Source: Candidatus Heimdallarchaeota archaeon
Lineage (GTDB): Archaea > Asgardarchaeota > Heimdallarchaeia > Heimdallarchaeales > Heimdallarchaeaceae
Direction of reading: 5' to 3'
Length of the DNA stretch: 64,000 nt
NCBI GenBank assembly: GCA_030603365.1
Contig: JAUVXV010000010.1
Coordinates: 1 to 64,000 of the forward strand
Shown here: positions 10,310 through 20,272 of the stretch, in pieces
Numbering within the stretch: position 1 is the first letter of the stretch
How the letters are laid out: the number at the start of each line of letters is the position of its first letter
Program-made: the position numbers and the translations under genes
Notes under the pieces: generated by a model
What the model saw: the letters and a program-made list of their open reading frames with translations, nothing else
What the model was told of the DNA's origin: nothing
Databases searched by the model: none

Positions 10310-11227
10310 ATGGTACAATACTCTTACTTTCCAGGATGTAATCTAAAAACAAATGCTAAAGGGTTTGAAGAAACTGCTATAGCTGTCAGTAAGAAATTGA
10401 ATGTTGAACTAGTTGAAATACCAAATTGGAATTGCTGTGGAACCGTACATACTATGACCTCAGACAATATCATGAAACGTATTGCACCTGTTCGAGTGTT
10501 ATCAAGATCAAAGAAACATATTGAAACACTTGAAGAATCGCCAAATCAAGTAGTTACTCTTTGTTCTATGTGTAATAGTACTCTAAAAATTGTTAGTAAG
10601 GAAGTTAGTGATAATCAAGACACTTTAGATAAAATCAATTATCAATTAGAAGATGATGAATTGACCTACGAAAATGATATAGAAGTAAAACATTTCCTAG
10701 AAATACTTCGAGATTCTGTAGGTTATGAAGGAATTTCCAAAAAAGTTGTAAAGCCACTTAAAGGATTGAAAGTTTCTCCTTACTATGGCTGCATGTTACT
10801 GCATCCAGAAGAGGCTAAGATTGATGATGAAGAAATGCCAGATGTATTGGAGAGCTTAGTTGAAAGTCTAGGTGCTGAACTAGTAATGTCTCCTTTATTC
10901 AAATATTGTTGTGGTTCTTATCACATTGTGGATCAAGAAAATATTGTTTCTTCTCAAGTTGAAAAAATTGTAGAAGCAGCAACAAGAAGAGGAGCAAATG
11001 CACTAGTAGTTGCATGTCCATTATGCTCATATAACATTGATCAACAACAGAAAGCTATGGCGAAGGAATCAGCAGGTTTCAAACCTATTCCAATTTTTTA
11101 CTTTACACAACTCATGGCTTTAGCAATGGGAGAACCTGTTAAAATCAATCATTTTAAAGAACATTTCATAAATCCTGAACCTCTCCTCAAGGAATTAGGA
11201 TTAATTGGGAGGAAAAAAACAAAATAG
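10310..11227 (+). CDS. hdrB: Heterodisulfide reductase subunit B (two CCG motifs)
   Basis: PGCN...NCCG...CSMC and YYGCML...YCCG...CPLC: both CCG cluster motifs intact. Confidence 0.9.
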   Translation: MVQYSYFPGCNLKTNAKGFEETAIAVSKKLNVELVEIPNWNCCGTVHTMTSDNIMKRIAPVRVLSRSKKHIETLEESPNQVVTLCSMCNSTLKIVSKEVSDNQDTLDKINYQLEDDELTYENDIEVKHFLEILRDSVGYEGISKKVVKPLKGLKVSPYYGCMLLHPEEAKIDDEEMPDVLESLVESLGAELVMSPLFKYCCGSYHIVDQENIVSSQVEKIVEAATRRGANALVVACPLCSYNIDQQQKAMAKESAGFKPIPIFYFTQLMALAMGEPVKINHFKEHFINPEPLLKELGLIGRKKTK

Positions 11228-11239
11228 AGGGTTAGAAAA

Positions 11240-11956
11240 ATGTCAAAGACAGAAACAAAAAAAGAGAATGCACTACCTACAGTAAAGATATACATCATGG
11301 GTTCAGCTCATGAAGTACCAGAATCCCTAACAATAATGAAGGCAATGGAGTATGCTGGTTTTAAAATTAAAAGAGGAGCTGGGTGTAGAGCAGGATTTTG
11401 TGGAGCATGTGGTACAGTTTATCGAAAAGCAGGGGACTATAGATTATACGCTGCTTTAGCATGTCAGACACAAGTCGAAGATGGTATGGTATTAACTCAA
11501 TTACCATTTATACCTGCTCCAAAAGGAATTTATGATATTGATACACTTCAACCTACAGAAAGTTCAATTTTGAGATATTATCCTGAGGTAGCAAGATGCT
11601 TGAGCTGTAACGCTTGTTCAAAGGTATGTCCTCAAGACATCCAGGTTATGGACTTTGTTCAATATAGTCTTCAAGGTCAGATTGATAAAGCTGCAGAAGT
11701 GTCTTTTGATTGTGTTCAATGTGGTTTATGTGCGATTAGATGTCCTGCAGAAATTCCACAATATCATGTTGGTATGCTTGCTAGAAGACTACATGGGAAA
11801 TACAACACAAGCACTCCAGAAACACTTTTGGAAAGAGTTGAAGAAATTGAAAACGGCACCTTTGAGCAGGGTTTTGAAGAACTGCTGTCTCTCTCTAAGG
11901 ATGGTTTAAAGAAACGATATACTGAACGAGATTTCGTTGATCAGAAAAAGGCGTGA
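11240..11956 (+). CDS. Succinate dehydrogenase/fumarate reductase (TfrB-like) iron-sulfur subunit
   Basis: 2Fe-2S motif CRAGFCGACG...C plus CLSCNACSKVCP and CVQCGLCAIRCP. Confidence 0.8.
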   Translation: MSKTETKKENALPTVKIYIMGSAHEVPESLTIMKAMEYAGFKIKRGAGCRAGFCGACGTVYRKAGDYRLYAALACQTQVEDGMVLTQLPFIPAPKGIYDIDTLQPTESSILRYYPEVARCLSCNACSKVCPQDIQVMDFVQYSLQGQIDKAAEVSFDCVQCGLCAIRCPAEIPQYHVGMLARRLHGKYNTSTPETLLERVEEIENGTFEQGFEELLSLSKDGLKKRYTERDFVDQKKA

Positions 11957-13626
11957 TAAAAATGAAGATGATAAAAGGTTATCCTGAAGATATGCGAAAA
12001 AGCATTGATAAAGTTAATAAAACAAGAAACAAGCGTATCGACCAAATTATAGAAGATTTATCTCTAGAAGAACGAAAAGAGGTTCTTGACAATTTTCACC
12101 CAGATTACAATCCAAAATATAAACGAGATATTTCTTGGGGAGTTAATAAAGGTGATAATGTACCCAATGAAGTTGCAGATGTTATTGAAAGCTATCCGAT
12201 GGTAAATCCAGATGATATAGATTTAAACCAAATCGATTATGATGTTAATATATTAATCATTGGTGCAGGAGGTGCTGGTACCTCTGCAGCATTATGGGCC
12301 AACTACTCTGGAGTACCAAAAGAGGAAATTCTACTAGTGACAAAACTCAGACTTGGAGATTGCAATACAGTCATGGCACAAGGTGGTATTCAAGCAGCTG
12401 ATCGTCCTGTAGATAGTCCATTAATTCATTATATGGATGCAATAGGAGGGGGACACTTTGAAAACAAACCTAAGCTGGTCAAAGCCTTAGTTAGTGATGG
12501 TCCGAAAATTATCAAATGGCATAAGGACCTTGGAGTAATGTATGATTGTACTGAAGATGGTAGTTTTATTGAGAATCCTGGAGGTGGTACATCAAGAAAT
12601 AGAATGCATTGTTCTAAGGATTACACTGGACTGGAGATGTTTAGAACATTAAAAGATGAGATAATAAATAAGGAAGTTCCATATCTAGAATTTTCTCCCG
12701 CTGTTGAGCTTATTACTGATGAAACTGGAGGAATAGCAGGAGCTGTTCTATATAACATCGAAACAAAACAATACTTTGTTGTTAGAGCTAAAACAACCAT
12801 CTTAAGCACTGGTGGTTTTGGAAGACTTCATGTAGCAGGTTTTCCAACATCTAATCACTATGGTGCAACTATGGATGGTGTAGTTATGGCTTATCGTGCA
12901 GGTGCTAAATTACGAGATTTAGATGCTACACAATTCCATCCAACTGGTGCAGCATTTCCAGAGCAAATTGTAGGACTACTGATTACTGAAAAAACTCGAA
13001 GTTTAGGAGGTCAAGTTCTTGGACGAAATGGAGAACAGATTTGCTATCCATTAGAACCTAGAGATGTTGAAGCTTCATCTATAATCAAATGTTGTGCAGC
13101 TACTGACAATTACATTGAAACTCCAACCCAAATGAGAGGAGTCTGGCTAGATAGTCCTTTAATTGAGGAAATTAAAGGAAAAGGAACTATCCTAAAGAAT
13201 CTTAGTGCTATGTATCGAATGATGAATAGGTTTGATATTGATATAACTGAAGATCCAATTCTTGTTTATCCTACCTTACATTACCAAAATGGTGGTGTAG
13301 AGCTTGATGAGAATTGTTACACATCTCTTAAGGGACTTTTAGCAGCAGGAGAAATTTCTGGAGGAGTTCATGGAAAGAATCGTCTTATGGGTAATTCTCT
13401 TCTAGAAATCAATGTATTCGGGAGAAGAGCAGGCATCACCGCTGCTAATGAATACAAGAAAAAGAGTACTGCTGGAAAGCTTACACTCGCTCATGTTCAT
13501 AAATCAATTAAATCTCTCGATGCTCTAAATCTAAAGGATAAAAGATATTCCCCCACTATTTTACCAGAATACAGAAGTGATAATGTTAGAGACAGATTAG
13601 TTCAACTCTACGAAACATCACTTTAA
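11953..13626 (+). CDS. Succinate dehydrogenase/fumarate reductase (TfrA-like) flavoprotein subunit
   Basis: IIGAGGAGTSAAL, CNTVMAQGGIQA, TQFHPTG, HYQNGGVELDENC, HGKNRLMGNSLLEINVFGRRAG; overlaps the 11240 gene by 4 nt. Confidence 0.85.
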   Translation: MIKMKMIKGYPEDMRKSIDKVNKTRNKRIDQIIEDLSLEERKEVLDNFHPDYNPKYKRDISWGVNKGDNVPNEVADVIESYPMVNPDDIDLNQIDYDVNILIIGAGGAGTSAALWANYSGVPKEEILLVTKLRLGDCNTVMAQGGIQAADRPVDSPLIHYMDAIGGGHFENKPKLVKALVSDGPKIIKWHKDLGVMYDCTEDGSFIENPGGGTSRNRMHCSKDYTGLEMFRTLKDEIINKEVPYLEFSPAVELITDETGGIAGAVLYNIETKQYFVVRAKTTILSTGGFGRLHVAGFPTSNHYGATMDGVVMAYRAGAKLRDLDATQFHPTGAAFPEQIVGLLITEKTRSLGGQVLGRNGEQICYPLEPRDVEASSIIKCCAATDNYIETPTQMRGVWLDSPLIEEIKGKGTILKNLSAMYRMMNRFDIDITEDPILVYPTLHYQNGGVELDENCYTSLKGLLAAGEISGGVHGKNRLMGNSLLEINVFGRRAGITAANEYKKKSTAGKLTLAHVHKSIKSLDALNLKDKRYSPTILPEYRSDNVRDRLVQLYETSL

Positions 13627-13752
13627 AACCCTTTTTTTTCTTTTCTTTCCCTCTATTTTTCGATTGTTTCCTTTTTGATTGTAAACATTTAAAACAGTCT
13701 TTACAGTATACTTCGGTAGTAGACCTAAGCATCGATGCGAAGGGGGAGTAAA

Positions 13753-16700
13753 ATGAAGAGAACAGGGATAAGAATTTCGTTTGTGTTAATCTTGGTTATT
13801 TTGACATTTTCATCAATAATCATAGTACCAGCACTACAAGATGATAGTTATAGTGGGGAACCAACCGAATCATTAGATGAAGAAACTAACTTTCCTAGTG
13901 AGAAAGAAGAAGATACTGATACAAAATTAGTTGAAGAAGCCAAATCTGATAATTATATTGAAGATGAATTTTTCGAAAAGTATGGATCGAGTAGTGGAGA
14001 TAAGAATATAGATTTTTCAACAAGTTTAAACATGAAATTGGCTTCGACACCTGAATCATTGTGGTCTAGTACAGATGTGCAACTGATTGTATCTTTTGAC
14101 AAAAGAAGTAGATTACTAGATGAGAAATTAACTATATTTCAACCAGAAATTCTAGATATTATGCCGCTGGCTATAGTTAATACAAATCTAGCAAAATTAG
14201 AACAGATTTACAGCATAAAAGGAGTGAAGGGAGTATACCTAAATGAGAATTATCAAATTGCAGAAGGTTGGAATCCAGAAGAAATTAATGATGACGCGGA
14301 ATTTCATACATATCCTTCCGAAGCTCTAATTGGAGCTAGAGAACTTTTAGATATGGGAATAGATGGAACTGGGATAAAAATAGCAATACTAGATACTGGA
14401 ATTGACAAATATCATCCTGATCTTGATGACATGGATAATAACCCTTATACCAATGACCCAAAAGTCATCTTAGAAAAATCCTTTATTGATTACGATGGAG
14501 ACGGAAACGCTGATACTGATACTTCAGATGGATATGGTCATGGAACTCACTGCGCTGGTATTGCAGCGGGGAATGGCATTCTTAAAGGAGTTGCTCCTAA
14601 TGCTTGGCTAATCAATGGCAGAATTGGGGATGATCGGGGATATCTTGAATTATCATGGTTGTTGAAAGCTATTGATTGGGCAGTAATAAGTGGAGCAGAT
14701 ATAATTTCCATGTCTTTGGGTTGGGGAATATATAATGTTATGCCACTATTAAATGAAGCAGCTGATTATGCTTGGGAAAGAGGTGTAATATTAACAGTTT
14801 CAGCAGGAAACAGCGGACCAGAATCTAGAACTACTGCGAGTCCAGGTATGGCTTCAAGATCAATAACTGTTGGAGCTTCAACAAGAGACAATACCATTAC
14901 TAGTTGGTCTAGTCGAGGGCCTTCAATAAATGGAATGATAGATCCTGATGTAGTAGCACCAGGCTCTAGTATACTTTCTACATATCCAGGGAATAGATAC
15001 TATGTAGCATCTGGAACATCAATGTCTGCACCAGCTGTAGCTGGAGTGGCTGCCTTACTTTTATCTTCCAATCCAGATGAGGATATTGGATTAGTCAGAA
15101 GTGCTATTATCAGTACCGCTACAGATTTGGGTTATCATGTTTTCACACAAGGAACAGGTTTAGTTAATGCAAAAGCAGCTTATGAATATTTACAGAATCC
15201 TAGTGTATATGCCTTTCCGGGTTTCTCTGAAACTTCTACTCTCGTACTTAGTCCCGGAGAGGAAATGGAGTACCAGTTTGATATTTATCTTGATGATTTT
15301 TATTCTTCGCTTAGTATCGTACCTGCTTCTGAACTAGTTCCCTATTTAACCACAGAAATCATTGATCCAGTTACTCAAGGTTGGGTTAGGGCAAAGATTT
15401 CTATTACAATGCCCATTGAATCCTTGAATAGCTCTTTGGAAATTAAGGACGGTTCAACTGTTTTATTTCAAGTTCCTTTATGCTTAGAGTTGGGTGTTCA
15501 ACAAAATGATGCAGGTTCAGGTACAGATGCGGGAGAATTGCTAACAGGGGCGGTTCCAGTAGCAATTGGAGACCACTTTTCAGGTCGAGTCCATCGAGAT
15601 GGTTGTGACTTTTATTCATTCCCAGTTGTCAAAGGACAAGGATATGGAATAAATTTGACACAAATAACAGATGAACTAGTTTTCACTTTACATGATGAAA
15701 ATGGTACAATGATGGATTATGAGTATGCTTGGGAATATAACATAGGAACAATTTTTAGTTTCGAAGCAATTAGTACAGGGGATTATTTTATCAATGCACT
15801 AAATATCTATAATGATCAACATGTAAATTACACTCTAGTTGCTTATACTACAGAACTGACACAAGATCCTATAGATATTATCTATTTAACGGGGAATTAT
15901 GATGATTATGCCATTGATGATGACGACAATGGTTTGTATGAAGAATTAGCTATTACAGTTGAGGTTTATGTAAATACACCAGGAGAGTATGAGTTTTATT
16001 ATCGTTTTCACCAAAAAAGATTTGATTACAACTTTCCAAAGTATTACTTGGGGAGTGATTTCATGATGCAATCACTTACTGAAGGATTTCATGAAATTGT
16101 TCTCACAATAGATGGTAAAACCCTTGAAGCTTCTGATTATAATGGTAATTACATCTTAGGATACTTTTCCATAGGTGATCTCTCAACTTATAGAACAATA
16201 TTAGCTGAGTATAATCTTTACACAACTTCAATTTATCGTAGTAACTGGTTTGAACAAATGGATAATAGGATGCTGTATTATTTCTTTGATGATGTGAATA
16301 TAGATAATTCTGGTGGTCCCGAATTATTGGAGATAAACGCTGTTTTTGTTTTTACTGAAGTTGGGACTCACCCAATCACAATGAGACTAATTGATTCGTC
16401 TCAGAATTACATTGTTGGTGGTGATCAAATTGAATTAGAGGTGCCAGAAGCAGGTGTTTATACTGTAAGTTTCACTTTTAGCCCACAAAATTTAGGCATA
16501 ATAAAAGACATAGTTTTAGCGAGTTTCAGTGGGAGCTGCTTTGAGGCTCAAATATTTGTTTACGAAAAAATCTCAAAAAATAAACTATTGGGATATGATC
16601 CACTAGTTTCATATTCAGTTTTAGATACAGCTACAGATACTGATAGTAATGGTAAATATGATTCTATTGAATTCACATTTATAGTGAACTCAAAAATTAG

Positions 16701-18591
16701 CGGGGATCTATCAGTTTATATGAGTACTGTGGTTAGTTTAGTGAATGAAACATCCATTCCTTCAAGTATGTATCATAGTCAATATGTCAATAAAGGCATG
16801 ACAGTTTTCAAAATTTCGTGGGAAGCTACGAGATTAAGACATCTACAAATCTTAGCTCCATTACTTTTTGCTGATGTTAGTTTGTACTTCAATAATGACG
16901 ATTATTATCTTGACTTAGCTGGTTACTACGTAACAAGAGCTTATAATTACATGGAATTTGAATATCCAAATGCTAGATTTACAGGATTCTTGGGATACGA
17001 AAAATTCTTCACAAATGATACAGGAGGTTATGAATTTACATTTGAAGTAACAGCAACAAAAACTGTTGATATTAAAATAAGAACAACAGTATCTGATTAT
17101 GATTCTGAGGACTATTTCTATGAATACATATACACCTATGCAACGGTTGTTGAAGGAAAAAACAACGTGACTGTTGTTCTAGATTATACAGCATTCGCGG
17201 AGGACAAATACACAGGAGATCTAATTATTTCTACTGTATACCTGTATAGATTTGATAATCAACTTCTTGATAGTTTGTATGATGTTGCTGTGATAGAGGA
17301 TACAAATTATCTAGATTTTATCAATTATTTTGATACTAATTTTATTGGTTTCCAGACAGAATTTGTAGATAATAATACGGATGGATTATATGAAGGAGTA
17401 TATCTTCATTTTACCGTTAATGTATCTAAAATTGGAACATATGATTATACTTTCTACACATATGATTTTCTAAGTTACTATTCTGATTATGGTGAAGTAA
17501 ACTTCAATTCGACTGGTATTTACAATATAACTTTCTTCTTTTCCGCAGAGCTTATAGTGAGAGAACTGGAAAGACCCATCCTTGATGGTAATTTATATCT
17601 AGAAAAAGTTACGGAGACATATTTATGGCAAGATTGGCAATATTTTGCGATTGACCTTAATAGAACAAACTTTGCATATGATCTTCCCTTTGAAGTATTA
17701 TCAGTGGAAGAAGATTTTGCTTATGATGTGAATGATGATGGGTTGTTTGATGGTATATCCTTTACAATAAAAGTGAACAATACAGTAGCAGGGTATCCCC
17801 AGCTCAGGCTTTATCTTAAAATCTACTCAGCAGAGATTTACATTCTTGATTCTCTGACTCTAGATACAATGGATGTGTATTATCCTGCAGGAATTCAGAA
17901 TATTACATTTACAATTCAATCATCTTATTTGAAATATATCTCTATTAGTATAGACGCCTTTGGAATAGAACCTATATTCGAAATCAAAATCGTTAATGCA
18001 ATCGCCGATGACAATGTAGGTGATTTTTTTGCTCTCAAAAGTATTCTTAATTTTAACAACACATACAATTTAGATGAGTTTGATATGAGACCTGCTATTC
18101 AAATCAATGAGGTCATAACAGAACTTGAAGAACCCTCTGTTGGAATTTATTCACAGACCATTCTTATCACAATAGTTCTTCAAATACATAGACTAATGGA
18201 TTTTGAGATAGAAATGAGTCTTCGTCTTCTAGAGGAAGGAGCATCTTCTTTCAATCCTACCCATTATGTGTCATTATTCTTTTATCCTACCGAAGAAGGA
18301 GAGTTTAATTACACTATTGTAGTTGATATTGAATCAATATTTGTTGGTAGAATTCCAGAGAGTATTGGATTAAGAGTATCATCTCTATATATTAATGACA
18401 TGGCAAGAAATAGAATTGATAAGTATTATGAGGACTATTATATTTACTATAATACAAACTTTGCACCAGTAACAACTGAGCCAACACCCACACCAACAAC
18501 AACTAAATCGGTTAATTCTATTGCTCCACTAATAGTTGGTTTTGCAGTACTAGCAGCGTTAATCATTAGAAAAAGAAAAAGAAGAAACTAA
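13753..18591 (+). CDS. Secreted, C-terminally membrane-anchored subtilisin-like (S8) serine protease with multiple Ca-binding-like beta-domain repeats
   Basis: Signal peptide; catalytic motifs DTGID, GHGTHCAG, GTSMSAPAVAG; Thr/Pro-rich stalk TTEPTPTPTTT, TM and RKRKRRN tail; purine-rich SD-like agggggag before ATG 13753. Confidence 0.9.
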   Translation: MKRTGIRISFVLILVILTFSSIIIVPALQDDSYSGEPTESLDEETNFPSEKEEDTDTKLVEEAKSDNYIEDEFFEKYGSSSGDKNIDFSTSLNMKLASTPESLWSSTDVQLIVSFDKRSRLLDEKLTIFQPEILDIMPLAIVNTNLAKLEQIYSIKGVKGVYLNENYQIAEGWNPEEINDDAEFHTYPSEALIGARELLDMGIDGTGIKIAILDTGIDKYHPDLDDMDNNPYTNDPKVILEKSFIDYDGDGNADTDTSDGYGHGTHCAGIAAGNGILKGVAPNAWLINGRIGDDRGYLELSWLLKAIDWAVISGADIISMSLGWGIYNVMPLLNEAADYAWERGVILTVSAGNSGPESRTTASPGMASRSITVGASTRDNTITSWSSRGPSINGMIDPDVVAPGSSILSTYPGNRYYVASGTSMSAPAVAGVAALLLSSNPDEDIGLVRSAIISTATDLGYHVFTQGTGLVNAKAAYEYLQNPSVYAFPGFSETSTLVLSPGEEMEYQFDIYLDDFYSSLSIVPASELVPYLTTEIIDPVTQGWVRAKISITMPIESLNSSLEIKDGSTVLFQVPLCLELGVQQNDAGSGTDAGELLTGAVPVAIGDHFSGRVHRDGCDFYSFPVVKGQGYGINLTQITDELVFTLHDENGTMMDYEYAWEYNIGTIFSFEAISTGDYFINALNIYNDQHVNYTLVAYTTELTQDPIDIIYLTGNYDDYAIDDDDNGLYEELAITVEVYVNTPGEYEFYYRFHQKRFDYNFPKYYLGSDFMMQSLTEGFHEIVLTIDGKTLEASDYNGNYILGYFSIGDLSTYRTILAEYNLYTTSIYRSNWFEQMDNRMLYYFFDDVNIDNSGGPELLEINAVFVFTEVGTHPITMRLIDSSQNYIVGGDQIELEVPEAGVYTVSFTFSPQNLGIIKDIVLASFSGSCFEAQIFVYEKISKNKLLGYDPLVSYSVLDTATDTDSNGKYDSIEFTFIVNSKISGDLSVYMSTVVSLVNETSIPSSMYHSQYVNKGMTVFKISWEATRLRHLQILAPLLFADVSLYFNNDDYYLDLAGYYVTRAYNYMEFEYPNARFTGFLGYEKFFTNDTGGYEFTFEVTATKTVDIKIRTTVSDYDSEDYFYEYIYTYATVVEGKNNVTVVLDYTAFAEDKYTGDLIISTVYLYRFDNQLLDSLYDVAVIEDTNYLDFINYFDTNFIGFQTEFVDNNTDGLYEGVYLHFTVNVSKIGTYDYTFYTYDFLSYYSDYGEVNFNSTGIYNITFFFSAELIVRELERPILDGNLYLEKVTETYLWQDWQYFAIDLNRTNFAYDLPFEVLSVEEDFAYDVNDDGLFDGISFTIKVNNTVAGYPQLRLYLKIYSAEIYILDSLTLDTMDVYYPAGIQNITFTIQSSYLKYISISIDAFGIEPIFEIKIVNAIADDNVGDFFALKSILNFNNTYNLDEFDMRPAIQINEVITELEEPSVGIYSQTILITIVLQIHRLMDFEIEMSLRLLEEGASSFNPTHYVSLFFYPTEEGEFNYTIVVDIESIFVGRIPESIGLRVSSLYINDMARNRIDKYYEDYYIYYNTNFAPVTTEPTPTPTTTKSVNSIAPLIVGFAVLAALIIRKRKRRN

Positions 18592-18632
18592 TTTTTTCTT
18601 CTTCCTCCATATTTTTATACATTGTCTTTAGT

Positions 18633-19205
18633 TTGAAGATGATGAATAACACTCTCATCTTCTTACGTCATGGTTCAACATTAATGAACCCAGAAACTCC
18701 TGCTGCTAGTTGGATACTCTCTGAGGAAGGAAAGAAAGAGGTTGTAGAGCTGGTTCAGACAGGAGTATTTGATGATATCAACATCATCATTTCATCTGAT
18801 GAACAAAAAGCGATTCAAACGGCAAAACCTCTTGCAGATAGACTACATAAAAAAGTTATTCTTGAAAAGAATTTTCGAGAATTGGAAAGAGGAACAGCAT
18901 CAATTAAAGAAAAACAAGATTACAATAGAGTAGTTATGAGAATTTTTGAAGACAAAGAATATTCTTATCAAACTTGGGAAACTGCTATTAATACCCTTAA
19001 GAGATTCAATAAAGGATTAGAAAAGATAGAGAGAAATTATTCAGATTCAAAAATCCTTGTAATTAGTCATAGAATAATTTTATCACTATACTTCGCAGAA
19101 TTGTTGAGAACTCCAGATACAGAAATTTTCAATAGATGGAAATTGTTGAGATTCTGTGCATGGGGAATTGTAAGAAAAAAGAAAATTCTGAAAGACATCA
19201 TCTAG
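18633..19205 (+). CDS. Histidine phosphatase (phosphoglycerate mutase-like) family protein
   Basis: FLRHGSTLMNPE and ILVISHRIIL motifs. Confidence 0.75.
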   Translation: MKMMNNTLIFLRHGSTLMNPETPAASWILSEEGKKEVVELVQTGVFDDINIIISSDEQKAIQTAKPLADRLHKKVILEKNFRELERGTASIKEKQDYNRVVMRIFEDKEYSYQTWETAINTLKRFNKGLEKIERNYSDSKILVISHRIILSLYFAELLRTPDTEIFNRWKLLRFCAWGIVRKKKILKDII

Positions 19206-19333
19206 AAGCGTTTTAGTACTAACTATTTTTCTAAAAAGGAAAAAATTATCATGAATCCTACAAAGGGTGATTCTTGATAAAGATCTATATAGATTTATTA
19301 CTATGACATGAATTTCGTACAAATTCTTTAGAA

Positions 19334-19470
19334 GTGTCTAGGACACATCATGGGGACGCCACATCCCCTCCTACACCGCCCACATCCTCTTAAAAGATGC
19401 TTACGGTTCGCTTTTTAAGGTTCGTTGGATGTAGCCTCGAGGATCACCATGAAGTTGGTGCATAGCTACA
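19334..19470. other. GC-rich, highly structured intergenic element (candidate ncRNA or IS200/IS605 end/reRNA remnant)
   Basis: Nested inverted repeats: GTGTC/GACAC, GGGGA/TCCCC, ACATCC/GGATGT, CTTAAAA/TTTTAAG, TGTAGC/GCTACA, CACCA/TGGTG; no ORF. Confidence 0.5.
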
Positions 19471-19546
19471 ATCCTTCAATATATAATCTACACTGGTTTA
19501 TTTAAACACCAAAAAATGTACAAAAAACCTCTTATATCATGCAGAT

Positions 19547-19753
19547 ATGAACGATTGGTCAATATTCCTAGCAATTTTCGCTGGTTTCTTAGTATTGGTT
19601 TTGATTGGTTATTGGATTTATTATAAAAACCATAATGTGAATAGAGAAAAACAACCAAGTCAATCTCCAGATGAGCTAGATAATGCTGATGAAGTAACCA
19701 AAAAAGAAATACTAAGACAAAGAGTTAGAACCTTTATAACTAGATATTTCTAA
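19547..19753 (+). CDS. Small single-TM protein, unknown function
   Basis: 68 aa, N-terminal hydrophobic segment IFLAIFAGFLVLVLIGYWIYY. Confidence 0.45.
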   Translation: MNDWSIFLAIFAGFLVLVLIGYWIYYKNHNVNREKQPSQSPDELDNADEVTKKEILRQRVRTFITRYF

Positions 19754-19810
19754 CTCTTTCGCTTTTAAATTTCAAAAAATGTTTAAATATATTAATAGTA
19801 GACTCACTTC

Positions 19811-20269
19811 ATGAAATATGGATTAGCGGATATATTAAAAGATGCTTTAGATGCCCATGATGTTCATCATAATCCCAAAAAAATCCTAGATGACATTTCT
19901 CCAGATATTGCAAATATTAAACCTGGTTTTTCTATTTATTCAATCAATTGCATTATGTTTCACTTAAACTACTGGCAAGATGTATACATAGATATGTTAA
20001 CCAACAAGGAAGTAGGATATGATGGAGATCCTTCTGTTATATCTTGGCCAAATGAAGAGGAAAGAGGAAAATTAAAATTCCAACAATTGCTTGAGAGATT
20101 TTACAAGGGATTAGAGAAAATGAAAGAATTAATTGATAAGGTCGATTATCACGAAACGGTCCCTTCTTGGGGAGATGCATCTAAACTCAAGCTTATCATA
20201 ATTGTTTTTCAACACAATTCATATCATCTATCTCAGATTTATACAATCAAAAAACATCTCATGAAGTGA
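19811..20269 (+). CDS. DinB-family (four-helix, metal-binding) protein
   Basis: MFHLNYWQ...FQHNSYHLSQI pattern. Confidence 0.65.
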   Translation: MKYGLADILKDALDAHDVHHNPKKILDDISPDIANIKPGFSIYSINCIMFHLNYWQDVYIDMLTNKEVGYDGDPSVISWPNEEERGKLKFQQLLERFYKGLEKMKELIDKVDYHETVPSWGDASKLKLIIIVFQHNSYHLSQIYTIKKHLMK

Positions 20270-20272
20270 AGA

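Noticed and set aside
7908-11227. hdrABC as evidence of methanogenesis
   Set aside because: No mcr or other methanogenesis-specific genes in the window; Hdr complexes occur in many non-methanogens.
19334-19470. tRNA, 5S rRNA, RNase P RNA or SRP RNA
   Set aside because: No cloverleaf/CCA pattern and none of the conserved core sequences of those RNAs recognised on either strand.
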